In this document: in pieces, positions 16,004-25,125 of the stretch
Layout: each line of letters starts with the position of its first letter
How positions within the stretch are numbered: the first letter of the stretch is position 1
Source of the DNA: an uncultured Clostridia bacterium
GTDB lineage: Bacteria; Bacillota; Clostridia; Christensenellales; Borkfalkiaceae
DNA: 64,000 nucleotides
Assembly (NCBI GenBank): GCA_947624445.1
Contig: CANQKF010000006.1
Span: 24,888-88,887 of the forward strand
Reading direction: 5' to 3'
Position numbers and translations under genes: made by a program
The notes under the pieces: generated by a model
The model's input: the letters and a program-made list of their open reading frames with translations, nothing else
Database searches by the model: none
What the model was told of the DNA's origin: nothing

Positions 16004-17542
16004 TCATTTTGCCGCTTGGGCGGCGGTGGGGCGCGCGGCGGCACGCTTGCGTTTTTTGGGGCGGAACTTCTTGAGCAGCGCGGCGAGATCGAAGAGCCCG
16101 AGCAGGCGAAAGAGGACGCATTCGGCGGCGCCGACGGCGAGCGCGCAGAGAAGAAGTGCGGGGATGTAGGCGAAATATCGCATAAATACGACCTTCAACC
16201 CCATGCCGAGCGCGGCGGCAATCGTTACCGCCAGCACGAGCCGCAGGAAGTAATTCCCCGAGCGCAGCCGTCCCGTTTTTTTGGCGAGGAGCACGAGCGA
16301 GCAGACGGCCGTCACGGTGTGATCCGCCGCCATGCCGACGAGCAGCGCCGCCGCACCGAGGCGGGAGGGCAGGATCCACACGCAGAGGAGCATCGCCGCC
16401 GCGCCGAACAGGAAGAAGAGGAGGGTCTGCTTTTCGCAGTTCATGGAGTTGAGCAGGCTCGTCGAGATCATCGTGATGCTCAAGGGGAAGAGGATGAGCG
16501 CGCTGCGGGCGATGAGCTTCCCGCTCTCGGCGTTGGCGTAGAGAAGAACGCCCACACCCTCTCCGCATGCGACGAAGAAGGGGATGAGCAGCCCCGCGAT
16601 GAGCAGGGTCGCGTCGAGCGCCTTCTTCACGAGGGCGGAGAGCTTTTTCCGTTCGCCGCGGTAGTAGCATTCGGAGAGCTCGGGCACGAGCACGAGCGCG
16701 ATGGAGCCGATGAGCGAGCAGGGGATCGTGATGACGGGCATCACCATGCCGCCGACGATGCCGTAGGCGCCCATGGCCCGCGCGCTCGAGTAGCCCGCCG
16801 CGATGAGCCGCATCGGAAAGACGACGGAGATGAGCGAGCTCGTGAGCGAGGAGCACGTGCGCATGGCGGTGACGGGCAGCGCCGAGCGGACGAGGGGCTT
16901 CATCTCCCCGCGCGGCGGCCGCAGTTTTCCGCCCTTGAGGAAGAAATAGAAGAGGGCGATCGAGAAGGAGGCGAGATAGGAGATGACGACGGCGGCGCCC
17001 GCCTTGTTGACGTCCCCCACCCCCGTGCCCGCGAAGAGCAGCAGGAGCACCCCCGCGACGATCATCACGATCTCTTCGAGCAGTTCGATGAGCGAATAGG
17101 CGACGAAGCGCTTGTTCCCCCAGAAACTGCCGCGCAGGATCGCGTAGACCGAGGTGACGCTCAGCCCGAGGAGCAGAATGTAGAAGAGATCGGCGCAGCG
17201 AAGGTCGGCAAAGACCCCGGAGAACACGTCGCGCAGGCAGAAGAGGAGCACGGTGAGCGCGAGGCTGAACCCAAGCACGAGGAGGATGGCGGCGGTCGTC
17301 ACCCTGTGGATGCCCGCGGGATCGTTTTCGGCGCGGTGCTTGGAGATGATGCGCGAGAGGGTGATGGGCAGCCCCGAGGAACAGACCGTGAGAAAGACGG
17401 CAAAGACGGAGAGGGAGAGCTGGTAGACGCCCAGCCCCTCGGGGCCGAGCATCCGCGAGAGGATGATGCGGTATAAAAAGCCGAGCCCGTGCTCGATGGC
17501 GGCGAAGATCGTGACGATCGCGGCGGTTTTGTACAAATTCAT
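16004..17542 (-). CDS. Polysaccharide-biosynthesis / SpoVB-like MOP-superfamily flippase
   Basis: About 512 aa with 14 or so hydrophobic helices. The N-terminus MNLYKTAAIVTIFAAIEHGLGFLYR, then ILSRMLGPEGLGVYQLS (typical of SpoVB/MurJ-type lipid-linked precursor flippases), and a basic tail (KKFRPKKRKRAAARP). Family members move lipid-linked sugars or peptidoglycan precursors and SpoVB acts in spore cortex formation; which applies here is unknown. The start is uncertain: no clear ribosome site, and ATGs at 17563 and 17587 are in frame. It is divergent from the LysM gene. Confidence 0.88.
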   Translation of the reverse strand: MNLYKTAAIVTIFAAIEHGLGFLYRIILSRMLGPEGLGVYQLSLSVFAVFLTVCSSGLPITLSRIISKHRAENDPAGIHRVTTAAILLVLGFSLALTVLLFCLRDVFSGVFADLRCADLFYILLLGLSVTSVYAILRGSFWGNKRFVAYSLIELLEEIVMIVAGVLLLLFAGTGVGDVNKAGAAVVISYLASFSIALFYFFLKGGKLRPPRGEMKPLVRSALPVTAMRTCSSLTSSLISVVFPMRLIAAGYSSARAMGAYGIVGGMVMPVITIPCSLIGSIALVLVPELSECYYRGERKKLSALVKKALDATLLIAGLLIPFFVACGEGVGVLLYANAESGKLIARSALILFPLSITMISTSLLNSMNCEKQTLLFFLFGAAAMLLCVWILPSRLGAAALLVGMAADHTVTAVCSLVLLAKKTGRLRSGNYFLRLVLAVTIAAALGMGLKVVFMRYFAYIPALLLCALAVGAAECVLFRLLGLFDLAALLKKFRPKKRKRAAARPTAAQAAK

Positions 17543-17573
17543 GCTGTATTGTATTCCGCGCATGCACCGAATT

Positions 17574-17882
17574 ATGCGCCCGCGCATAGAATGGGGCGTG
17601 AAACTCGAATTGGCAACGGGAGCTTATTTCCGCGTGAAGCGCGGGCAGACCATCGCGGAGATCGCGCGCGTTTTTCATACGACGCCCCGCCTCATTGCCG
17701 CGGAAAACGGGCTGAGCGCACCGCCGCAGGCAGGGCAGGTTTTGAAGATCCCCGAACGGACGGGCGATCTCTATGTCGTGCGGGGCGGGGAGAGCAAGAC
17801 CCTCCTCTGCGGTTCGCCCGAGGCGTTTGCCCGCAAAAACGCTTCGGAGGCGCTCTATATCGGGCAGTGCGTCGTCTTGTAG
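17574..17882 (+). CDS. Small LysM-domain protein
   Basis: About 102 aa. A LysM peptidoglycan-binding module spans roughly residues 16-60: AYFRVKRGQTIAEIAR, HTTPRLIAAENGL, AGQVLKIPER. No signal peptide is visible, as in Firmicute spore-coat LysM proteins. The start is uncertain (ATG 17574; GTG 17598 also possible) and lacks a good ribosome site. It lies 31 bp from the divergent flippase. Confidence 0.7.
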   Translation: MRPRIEWGVKLELATGAYFRVKRGQTIAEIARVFHTTPRLIAAENGLSAPPQAGQVLKIPERTGDLYVVRGGESKTLLCGSPEAFARKNASEALYIGQCVVL

Positions 17883-17954
17883 CGTCACACGGGGGAAGCC
17901 CTCCCGCATACAATTCAGTAGAACCGAGATACGGTTGTTTCACGGAGGTAACAA

Positions 17955-18605
17955 ATGTCGTTCTTTTCAAATTTCTCATCCGATCACTGCCCCGGGACGA
18001 TCTCGGGCAACCCCTTGAACGGGCTGTGCGAGAAGGTGTGTATCCAGGCGGAGAAGATCTTCGATGCGGGCATCATCCAGACCCGTCTCGAAAATTACAC
18101 CGCCGCCGTGGAGAGCTTCGTCCCCGCAAATCCTACATATCCGCTCACGTTCGTCAGCGCGCGCTCGGTCGGCAACGCGGTCGTCTCCAACGTCAACGTC
18201 GAGCGGCAGGCGGAGGGCTGCTGTGCCCGCGTGCAGGCGACCGTCACCGTGCCCATCGAGATCGTCTACACCGACGCGAACGGCGCCGAGGGCGTTGCGA
18301 CGAGCGCGGTCGTCTTAAATGAGGACGTCCTCATGTATGTGCCGCCCGTATCCGTCATGCCGTTTACGGTGACGAGCGTCGCTTCCTGCGTCTCGCCCGA
18401 GGGCAGTTTCGACCCCGCGAGCGGAACGTTCACCTTGAGCGCCTGCATCACTTGCATCCTCAAAGTCGCCATGCAGGTAGAGCTGCTCGTCCCCAGCTAC
18501 GGCTACTGCGCGATCCCGCCCGCACAGGAATATTCGCAGGAAGTCTGCACGGGCTTCTTCGAACTCCCGCTCTACCCGCAGGGGCGCTCCTGCAACAAAA
18601 AGTAA
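17955..18605 (+). CDS. Cys-rich conserved protein, possibly spore-coat associated
   Basis: 216 aa, cytosolic by sequence. The N-terminus MSFFSNFSSDHCPGTISG leads to NPLNGLCEKVCIQAEKIFDA, then beta-rich segments and paired Cys (EGCCARV, SACITCILK). Proteins starting this way are common in Clostridia; I recall similar sequences only as uncharacterised, and a SPOCS-like coat role is a guess. GGAGG seven bases upstream. It follows the LysM gene in the same direction and has its own terminator. Confidence 0.75.
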   Translation: MSFFSNFSSDHCPGTISGNPLNGLCEKVCIQAEKIFDAGIIQTRLENYTAAVESFVPANPTYPLTFVSARSVGNAVVSNVNVERQAEGCCARVQATVTVPIEIVYTDANGAEGVATSAVVLNEDVLMYVPPVSVMPFTVTSVASCVSPEGSFDPASGTFTLSACITCILKVAMQVELLVPSYGYCAIPPAQEYSQEVCTGFFELPLYPQGRSCNKK

Positions 18606-18630
18606 CGCAAAAAAACTCTACGGAATCGGA

Positions 18631-18658
18631 AAAAAACGACCCCATGGGGTCGTTTTTT
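18631..18658 (+). terminator. Terminator
   Basis: Perfect inverted repeat AAAAAACGACCCC / GGGGTCGTTTTTT with a two-base centre; acts on the 17955-18605 gene. Confidence 0.9.
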
Positions 18659-18723
18659 ACGGAATTCTGTCACAAAAAAACATGAATTATCGCGCGCACA
18701 TATGCGCAACGGAGGAAGTCTAT

Positions 18724-19701
18724 ATGCTCGATCCCATTCTTGCGGGCGTGGGGAATACCCCGCTCGTCGAACTCGGAGGCTATGCGCGGGCGGTGGGGGC
18801 GTGTGCCCGCATCTTCGCCAAACTCGAATGCCGCAACCCCGCGGGCAGCGTGAAAGACCGCGTGGCGCTCGGAATGATCGAGGACGCCGAGCGGCGGGGG
18901 ATCTTGCGCGCGGGCATGACCGTCATCGAGCCGACCTCGGGCAACACGGGCATCGCGCTCGCGGCGATCGGCAGGGCGAAGGGGCTGCGCGTCATCGTCG
19001 TCATGCCCGAGACCATGAGCCTCGAGCGCAGGGAGCGGATCGCGGCGTTTGGCGGGGAGCTCGTCCTCACGGCGGGCGCGGAGGGCATGCGCGGCGCCAT
19101 TTTGCGCGCGGAGGCGCTCCGAAGCGAGATCGCGGGGAGCGTCATTTTGGGGCAGTTCGAAAATCCCGCCAACAGCGCGGCACATTTCCGCACGACGGGC
19201 CCCGAGATCTGGCGGGATACGGCGGGGGCCGTGGATGTTTTCGTCGCGGGCGTCGGCACGGGCGGAACGGTCACGGGCGTGGGGCGGTATCTCAAAGCGC
19301 AAAAGCCCGCGGTGAAGATCGTCGCCGTCGAGCCCGCGGCTTCTCCCGTGCTCTCGGGCGGCAAGGCGGGCGCGCACAGGTTGCAGGGCATCGGCGCGGG
19401 GTTCGTGCCCGCGGTATACGATCCTACGGTGCCCGACGAGATCTTTCCCGTTTCGGAAGCGGACGCCGTACGCGCTCTGCGGCGGCTCAAACGGGAGGGG
19501 ATCCTCGCGGGGCTCTCCTCGGGCGCCGCCCTTCATGCCGCGGGGGAGATCGCCCGCAGAGAAGAGAATAGAGGGGGGACTGTGGTCGTTCTTTTGCCCG
19601 ACGGCGGGGAGCGGTACCTCTCCGATCCGCTCTTTGCCGCCGTGTGCGCGGAGGACGGCGAAGCGGACGAGGAAACCTCTCTTTGCGGCAAAAAAACATA
19701 A
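18724..19701 (+). CDS. cysK: Cysteine synthase (O-acetylserine sulfhydrylase)
   Basis: Makes L-cysteine from O-acetylserine and sulfide with PLP. 325 aa. PLP lysine in NPAGSVKDRVAL (K about residue 43), EPTSGNTGIALA (substrate loop), GVGTGGTVTGVGRYLK (phosphate loop), and GLSSGAAL. The ATG at 18724 follows CGGAGGAAGTCTAT; the upstream frame to 18682 has no support. No serine acetyltransferase gene is adjacent. Confidence 0.95.
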   Translation: MLDPILAGVGNTPLVELGGYARAVGACARIFAKLECRNPAGSVKDRVALGMIEDAERRGILRAGMTVIEPTSGNTGIALAAIGRAKGLRVIVVMPETMSLERRERIAAFGGELVLTAGAEGMRGAILRAEALRSEIAGSVILGQFENPANSAAHFRTTGPEIWRDTAGAVDVFVAGVGTGGTVTGVGRYLKAQKPAVKIVAVEPAASPVLSGGKAGAHRLQGIGAGFVPAVYDPTVPDEIFPVSEADAVRALRRLKREGILAGLSSGAALHAAGEIARREENRGGTVVVLLPDGGERYLSDPLFAAVCAEDGEADEETSLCGKKT

Positions 19702-19727
19702 AAAACGACAGCGTGGGCTGCCGTTTT
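19701..19727. terminator. Probable terminator between convergent cysK and rqcH
   Basis: AAAACGACAGC / GCTGCCGTTTT with one mismatch and A/T tracts on both sides. Confidence 0.6.
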
Positions 19728-19762
19728 CAAGTTTCATGCGGTGCGCGCCCTTTTTTGCGCCT

Positions 19763-21415
19763 TCAAAGTTCCTGCTTGCCCGCAAGGGTGATGAAATCGG
19801 TGTAGGTGACGAACCCCGCCCTGCTGCCGCGGGGTTTTTTCACGTTCCTGATCTTCGTGCAGTCGACGGGGATGCGCTCGCCGCGGGCGTCGGAATAGCG
19901 CGCGCAGACGTTCGCGGCGTATTGCAGAACTTCCTGCGGGACGGGCTTGCCCTCGGTGCGGATGACGACATGGCAGGAGTGGTAGCGCTGTGCGTGCAGC
20001 CAGAGGTCCTCGGGGGAGGAAGCGCGCACGAGACGGTCGTTCTGCAAGTTGTTGCGCCCCGCGAAGATGCGGAACCCGCCGCATTCGTAGGTGCGGTAGG
20101 GGATCTCGGGGCGGTTTTTCCCCCGTTTTTGGGGAGCGCTGCGGATGAGCTCCGCCGCCGTGAGCTCCTCTTCGAGGGAGAGAAGATCCTCCTCCGTCTC
20201 CGCCCGTTCGGCCGCCGCCGCGAGCGTGCGGAGATATTCGAGCCCGTCGCGCGTCTCCGTCTCCTGCGGGGCGAGCATCTCGAGGGTCCGCCGCTGTTTG
20301 CGGTAGCGCTTGAAGTAGCTCTGCGCGTTTTCGGCGGGAGTACGCATCGGATCGAGCGCGATGCGCAGGTCCCCGCCGTCGTAATAATCGGGCAGGGTGC
20401 ACCCCTCCATGCCCTTGTGCAGCGCGTAGAGGTTGGCGGTGAGGATCTCGCCCTTTTTCCGCAAAAGTTCGCAGTCCGCGCATTCCTTTTGCTTTTCGAG
20501 GATCTGCGCGAGCCGCTTTTCCTGCTTTTTGAGGGCGGTGGCAACGGCGGAGGCATACTTTCTGCGCTTTCCCTCGAAGCTCCGCCGCGCGCGCTTTTTC
20601 CCGTAGCAGTAGGACTGCGCCGCCGAGAGGGTGGGAAAGGGCAGGGCGCCCGCCACGGGACGGGCATAGAAATCCACGGGCATGCCGTCTTTTTCGAGCA
20701 CACAGGGGGAGATGTCATCGGAAAACACAAAGCTGCGGACAAATTCTTCGAGGTCGCCGCCGCGGTAGTTTTCCGCGATCTGCTGCGCCGTCGCGGGGGC
20801 GAGCCCGGCGACGCGGGTGAACAGGAATTGCCCGAGATCGCCCGAGGCCAAAGCGAGCACCCTGCGCAGTTCCGCCCTGTTTTCCTCGGCGAGGGAGACC
20901 TTCTCCGCCTGCGGGGCGGAGAGCGCATACGCCACGCCCGGGAAGATGACGCGGTGGGTGTTGCCGTCGATGGAGGTCGTTTTGAGGGCTCCGAGGATGG
21001 TCCCAAGCCCCGCCCCTTCCGTGAGCATGAGGTTGGAATATTTGCCCATGACTTCGAGCAGAAGCAGGCGGACGGTATCGGTAAATTCGGTTTTTTCGCG
21101 CAGACGGAAGGCGAGGATGCGTTCGACGCCGACGGGCGCCACGGATAAGATCTCCGCCCCTTGGATATATTTGCGGAGCAGCATGCAGAAGTTGGGGCAG
21201 ACGGGCGGTGCCTCGGCGGCGCGGTCCTCGAAGTAGGCGCCGCATTCCGAGGCGTTTGTCGAGAGCACCAGAAGGCGCGTCCGCCGCTCTGCGGTAAAGA
21301 CGACGAGATCCACCTCGTCGGGCGAGGGTTGGATGATCTTATTGATGTGCCCGCCCGCGAGCGCGCTGTCGAGTTCTTTCGCGACGAGGCGGAGGGTGAA
21401 GGCGTCCTGAGGCAT
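19763..21415 (-). CDS. rqcH: NFACT-family ribosome quality-control protein RqcH (FbpA/Rqc2)
   Basis: Binds stalled 50S subunits and recruits tRNA-Ala to add C-terminal Ala tails. 550 aa. NFACT-N domain (MPQDAFTLRLVAKELDSAL; GGHINKIIQPSPDEVDLV), a central helix-hairpin-helix region (FTRVAGLAPATAQQIAENY), a coiled coil (about residues 270-330), and NFACT-R (FRIFAGRNNLQND; SSPEDLWLHAQRYHSCHVVI, the DLWLHA motif). ATG 21415 has GGGAAG upstream. Confidence 0.94.
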   Translation of the reverse strand: MPQDAFTLRLVAKELDSALAGGHINKIIQPSPDEVDLVVFTAERRTRLLVLSTNASECGAYFEDRAAEAPPVCPNFCMLLRKYIQGAEILSVAPVGVERILAFRLREKTEFTDTVRLLLLEVMGKYSNLMLTEGAGLGTILGALKTTSIDGNTHRVIFPGVAYALSAPQAEKVSLAEENRAELRRVLALASGDLGQFLFTRVAGLAPATAQQIAENYRGGDLEEFVRSFVFSDDISPCVLEKDGMPVDFYARPVAGALPFPTLSAAQSYCYGKKRARRSFEGKRRKYASAVATALKKQEKRLAQILEKQKECADCELLRKKGEILTANLYALHKGMEGCTLPDYYDGGDLRIALDPMRTPAENAQSYFKRYRKQRRTLEMLAPQETETRDGLEYLRTLAAAAERAETEEDLLSLEEELTAAELIRSAPQKRGKNRPEIPYRTYECGGFRIFAGRNNLQNDRLVRASSPEDLWLHAQRYHSCHVVIRTEGKPVPQEVLQYAANVCARYSDARGERIPVDCTKIRNVKKPRGSRAGFVTYTDFITLAGKQEL

Positions 21416-21458
21416 GATTCTTCCCTTTTTCCGCGCGGCGACGCCGCGCTTTTTCCCT

Positions 21459-21487
21459 ATTATAACCGAAAAGAAGAAAAAAGTAAA
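21459..21487 (-). promoter_or_regulatory. Likely rqcH promoter
   Basis: Minus strand: TTTACT (21487-21482), 17 bp, TATAAT (21464-21459). Confidence 0.55.
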
Positions 21488-21565
21488 TAAAAACGCTTTC
21501 CTTTTCGGGCGGCTTGTGGTAAAATGTACCATGCGAAATTATATAAAACCATTCAGGAGTGAAAT

Positions 21566-22876
21566 ATGAAGTACGAAGTCGCACCCGCAGAAAAGAGCAC
21601 GGTCAAGATCACCATGCAGTTCACCGCAGAGGAGTGGAACGCCGCCCTCAACCGCGCATACCTTGAAAATCGCGGCCGCTATGCCATCAACGGATTCCGC
21701 AAGGGCAAGGCGCCGCGGTATATGATCGAGTCGTTCTACGGTAAGGGCGTATTCTACGAGGACGCCCTCAACCGCCTCTACCGCGAGAACTACGGCACCG
21801 TGCTCGAGGCGGAGCAGGGGAAGTTCCGCGCCGTGGCGGAGCCCGCGCTCTCGCTCGGCGAAGATTTTTCGGAGGAGAACATCGTGCTCGTCGCGACGAC
21901 GCCCGTTTTCCCCGAAGTCAAGATCGAGAAGTACACGGGTATAAAAATTCCCAAGTATGAGTATACTGTTACGGACGCCGACGTGGAGGCGGCGATCGAC
22001 GCGCTGCGCAGAAGGAAGGGGAAATACGAACAGGTCCAGGACCGCCCCGCGGCGCTCGAGGACACCGTGAAGATCGACTTCGTCGGCAAAGTGGACGGCG
22101 AGGCGTTCGAAGGCGGCACGGCGGCGGGGTACGACCTCAAGCTCGGCTCGGGCACCTTTATCGCCGGGTTCGAGGAGGGCGTCGTCGGCATGACGATCGG
22201 CGAGGTGCGCGATATCAACGTCACCTTCCCCGAGGACTACCAGTCCGAAGCGCTCAAGGGCAAGCCCGCCGTGTTCACCGTGACGCTGCACAGCATCGTC
22301 GCGCTGACGCTGCCCGAATTGAACGACGAATTTGCCGCCAAGCAGGGCGCTGCCACCGTGGAGGAGCTCAAAGCCAAGGTCCGCGCGGACCTCGAGCGCA
22401 ACGCCGCCAACCGCTCCCGCAACGAGACCGAGGATTCCATCCTCTCCGCGATCGCAAAATTTACGACGGCGGAGCTCCCCGACGCGCTCATCGAGATGCA
22501 GGAAGAGCAATTCCTGCGCCGCCTCGAGCAGAACCTCGAGCAGCAGGAGATGCGCGCGGAGGACTACTATTCCTATATCGGCACCTCCCGCGAGGAGTAC
22601 AAGAAGAAGTTCGAAGAGGACGCGCGCAAAGTCGTGATGAACCAGATCGTCCTCGAAGCGCTCATCGATCAGCTCAAGCTCGAGGCGACCGAGGAGGAGA
22701 TCGCGGAGGTCGTCGCCAAGCAGGCGGCGTCCGTCGGCAAGGAGCCCGAGGTCTACAGAAAGGGCATGGATCCCCGCCAATTCGAATACATCGCCGCGGA
22801 AATCAAGGTAAAGAAACTCTTCGAATATCTCGAAGCCAACAACGAAATGGTCAAACCCGAGGAGGCAAAGGCATGA
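21566..22876 (+). CDS. tig: Trigger factor (ribosome-associated chaperone / PPIase)
   Basis: 436 aa. N-terminal ribosome-docking domain with the signature [13 protein letters not shown] (about residues 43-55). FKBP-type PPIase domain (about 155-245; [34 protein letters not shown]). C-terminal helical chaperone arms. CAGGAG precedes the ATG. The stop overlaps the clpP start (ATGA), giving a tig-clpP-clpX operon of nascent-chain folding and proteolysis. Confidence 0.98.
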   Translation: MKYEVAPAEKSTVKITMQFTAEEWNAALNRAYLENRGRYAINGFRKGKAPRYMIESFYGKGVFYEDALNRLYRENYGTVLEAEQGKFRAVAEPALSLGEDFSEENIVLVATTPVFPEVKIEKYTGIKIPKYEYTVTDADVEAAIDALRRRKGKYEQVQDRPAALEDTVKIDFVGKVDGEAFEGGTAAGYDLKLGSGTFIAGFEEGVVGMTIGEVRDINVTFPEDYQSEALKGKPAVFTVTLHSIVALTLPELNDEFAAKQGAATVEELKAKVRADLERNAANRSRNETEDSILSAIAKFTTAELPDALIEMQEEQFLRRLEQNLEQQEMRAEDYYSYIGTSREEYKKKFEEDARKVVMNQIVLEALIDQLKLEATEEEIAEVVAKQAASVGKEPEVYRKGMDPRQFEYIAAEIKVKKLFEYLEANNEMVKPEEAKA

Positions 22877-23466
22877 ACGAAAAGAACATCCTCATTCCCT
22901 ACGTCGTCGAGCGCACGGCGGGCGGCGAACGCAGCTACGACCTCTATTCCCGTCTCCTCGAGGACAGGATCATCTTCCTCGGCGGCGAGATCGACGACGC
23001 GACGGCGAACACCGTCGTCGCCCAGCTCATCTATCTCGAGGCGAAGGATCCCGGCAAGGATATCAGCCTCTACATCAACAGCCCGGGCGGCTCGGTGACG
23101 GCGGGCATGGCGATCTATGACACCATGAACTATGTGCGGTGCGACGTCTCGACGATCTGCATCGGCATGGCGGCGTCGATGGGCGCCTTCCTGCTCGCGG
23201 CGGGCACGCGCGGCAAGCGCTTCGCCCTCAAAAACAGCGAGATCATGATCCATCAGCCCCTCGGCGGCGCGCAGGGTCAGGCGAGCGACATCAAGATCCA
23301 GGCCGAGCACATCCTCCGCATCAAGGATAAAATGACGCGCATCCTCGCCGAAAACACGGGCAAGTCCTACGAGGTCATCGCGCGCGATACCGATCGGGAC
23401 AACTATCTCACCGCGGACGAGGCGCGTGCATACGGGCTCATCGACGGGGTGTACGACAGGAAATAA
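22873..23466 (+). CDS. clpP: ATP-dependent Clp protease proteolytic subunit
   Basis: 197 aa serine protease that forms the tetradecameric chamber. Catalytic Ser in [14 protein letters not shown] (about residue 102), His in [11 protein letters not shown] (about 127), Asp in [13 protein letters not shown] (about 176). The start overlaps the tig stop by four bases and has GAGGAGG upstream. Partners encoded in this window: ClpX (next gene) and ClpC (50.8 kb). Confidence 0.98.
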   Translation: MNEKNILIPYVVERTAGGERSYDLYSRLLEDRIIFLGGEIDDATANTVVAQLIYLEAKDPGKDISLYINSPGGSVTAGMAIYDTMNYVRCDVSTICIGMAASMGAFLLAAGTRGKRFALKNSEIMIHQPLGGAQGQASDIKIQAEHILRIKDKMTRILAENTGKSYEVIARDTDRDNYLTADEARAYGLIDGVYDRK

Positions 23467-23480
23467 AACCGGAGAATAAC

Positions 23481-24707
23481 ATGGCAAAATACGAACAACG
23501 CTGCTCTTTCTGCGGAAAGGAAAAGTCCAAGACGAAGAAGCTCGTCTCGGGCCCGGAAGGGGTCGCCATCTGCGACGAATGCGTCGAGCTCTGCCGCGAC
23601 ATGATGGCCAAGACCCCCGTGCAGAACGCCGAGCAGGTCGAACTGAAAAAGCCCGCCGAGATCAAGAAGGAGCTCGATGAATACATCATCGGGCAGGACA
23701 AGGCCAAGCGGGTGCTTTCCGTCGCGGTGTACAACCATTATAAGCGCATCAACGCCCTCGCAAAGGGGGAGGACGACGGCGTGGAGATCGAGAAGAGCAA
23801 CATCCTGCTCCTCGGGCCCACGGGCAGCGGCAAGACGCTGCTCGCGCGCACCCTCGCAAAGATCCTCAACGTCCCCTTCGCAACGAGCGACGCGACCACC
23901 CTCACCGAAGCCGGCTATGTGGGCGAGGACGTCGAGAATATCCTCCTGAAGCTCATCCAGAACGCCGATTACGACATCGAGCGCGCCCAGCGCGGCATCA
24001 TCTATATCGACGAGATCGACAAGATCGCGCGCAAGGGGGAGAACGTCTCCATCACGCGCGACGTCTCGGGCGAGGGCGTCCAGCAGGCGCTCCTCAAGAT
24101 CATCGAGAGCACCGTCGCGAACGTTCCTCCGCAGGGGGGCAGGAAGCATCCCCAGCAGGACTGCATGCGCATCGACACGACGAACATCCTCTTCATCTGC
24201 GGCGGGGCGTTCGTCGGGCTCGACCGCATCGTCGGCGCGCGCAAGGATGATTCCCGTCTCGGCTTCGGCGGCAAGCTCCGCCTCGGCGAGAACGAGGTCG
24301 ATTATTCGCTGCTCGAGGACGTCAAACCGCAAGATCTCACCAAGTTCGGGCTCATCCCCGAATTCGTGGGGAGGGTCCCCATCGTCGTGAGCTTGCAGGC
24401 GCTCGACGAAGCGGCGCTCGTGAACATCCTCACCCGCCCGCGGAACGCGATCATCAAGCAATACCAGAAGCTGGTCGGCATGGACGGCGTGAAGCTGACC
24501 GTGGAGGACGAGGCGGTGCGCGAGATCGCGGGCACGGCGATCCGCTTAAAGACGGGCGCGCGCGGCCTCCGCACGATCATCGAGGGGCTGATGACCGACG
24601 TCATGTACGACCTGCCCTCCGAGAAAAACGTGGAGGAAGTCATCATCACGCGCGACTGCGTTGCCTCGGGCGCCAAGCCAAAACTCGTCTACAAAAAGAC
24701 CGCTTAA
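23481..24707 (+). CDS. clpX: ATP-dependent Clp protease unfoldase ClpX
   Basis: 408 aa AAA+ unfoldase. N-terminal zinc-binding domain with CSFCGK...CDECVELC (about residues 9-38), Walker [13 protein letters not shown] (about 112), pore loop EAGYVGEDV, Walker [13 protein letters not shown] pore loop GGRKHPQQD, and C-terminal sensor-2 [11 protein letters not shown]. It sits 14 bp after clpP with CCGGAGA upstream and closes the operon. Confidence 0.98.
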   Translation: MAKYEQRCSFCGKEKSKTKKLVSGPEGVAICDECVELCRDMMAKTPVQNAEQVELKKPAEIKKELDEYIIGQDKAKRVLSVAVYNHYKRINALAKGEDDGVEIEKSNILLLGPTGSGKTLLARTLAKILNVPFATSDATTLTEAGYVGEDVENILLKLIQNADYDIERAQRGIIYIDEIDKIARKGENVSITRDVSGEGVQQALLKIIESTVANVPPQGGRKHPQQDCMRIDTTNILFICGGAFVGLDRIVGARKDDSRLGFGGKLRLGENEVDYSLLEDVKPQDLTKFGLIPEFVGRVPIVVSLQALDEAALVNILTRPRNAIIKQYQKLVGMDGVKLTVEDEAVREIAGTAIRLKTGARGLRTIIEGLMTDVMYDLPSEKNVEEVIITRDCVASGAKPKLVYKKTA

Positions 24708-24712
24708 ACTCA

Positions 24713-24760
24713 AATTATCGATATACGTCCCCCCGTTTCGCGCTTCGGAACGGGGGTTTT
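24713..24760 (+). terminator. tig-clpPX terminator preceded by the dispersed motif (copy 7)
   Basis: AATTATCGATATACGTCC (24713-24730) is a copy of the recurrent intergenic motif. Its C-run is the left arm of the hairpin CCCCCGTT / AACGGGGG (about 24730-24756), which is followed by T4. Here motif and terminator are fused. Confidence 0.8.
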
Positions 24761-25020
24761 GCATGCCCCGCCGCACGGTTCTTTGCGCAACGGGCGCCCG
24801 CAATTCGCAACGTTCACGCCCGTAACGCTTCCGCCCGCAGTCCGCAACGGTTCTGCCCGCTGTGGGGGCCGCCGCAGAGGGGCATGGCAAAGCGCTTCGC
24901 GGCGGGGCAAAAATGCAGGTTTTTTTGCAAAATAAATGAAATTTTCATGCAATCGCCCCGAAATCTGCCCGTTTCCCGCAGAAAAAATAGAAATTTTTTT
25001 CATTTTTTCCTTTTTCTCTA
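24761..25020. other. Gene-free stretch upstream of the repeat lipoprotein
   Basis: No gene supported. It holds near-repeats of CCGCAACG/CCGCAATTCGCAACG around 24785-24850, then an AT-rich tract leading into the promoter at 25021. Confidence 0.4.
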
Positions 25021-25049
25021 TTGACAAAGCGGCGAAAGTGCAATATAAT
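25021..25049 (+). promoter_or_regulatory. Full-consensus promoter of the repeat lipoprotein
   Basis: TTGACA (25021-25026), 17 bp, TATAAT (25044-25049): both hexamers match consensus, so strong expression is expected. Confidence 0.9.
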
Positions 25050-25125
25050 ACTTTCAGACGCGGCGCCCGCGGCGGCATAGAACGCCCGAAAGTTGCGCAC
25101 ATTAACAAAAATCAGGAGGAAAAGT

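Noticed and set aside
15903..17909. 668-aa minus-strand frame overlapping the flippase
   Set aside because: Arg/His-rich out-of-frame reading; the flippase frame has helices and family motifs.
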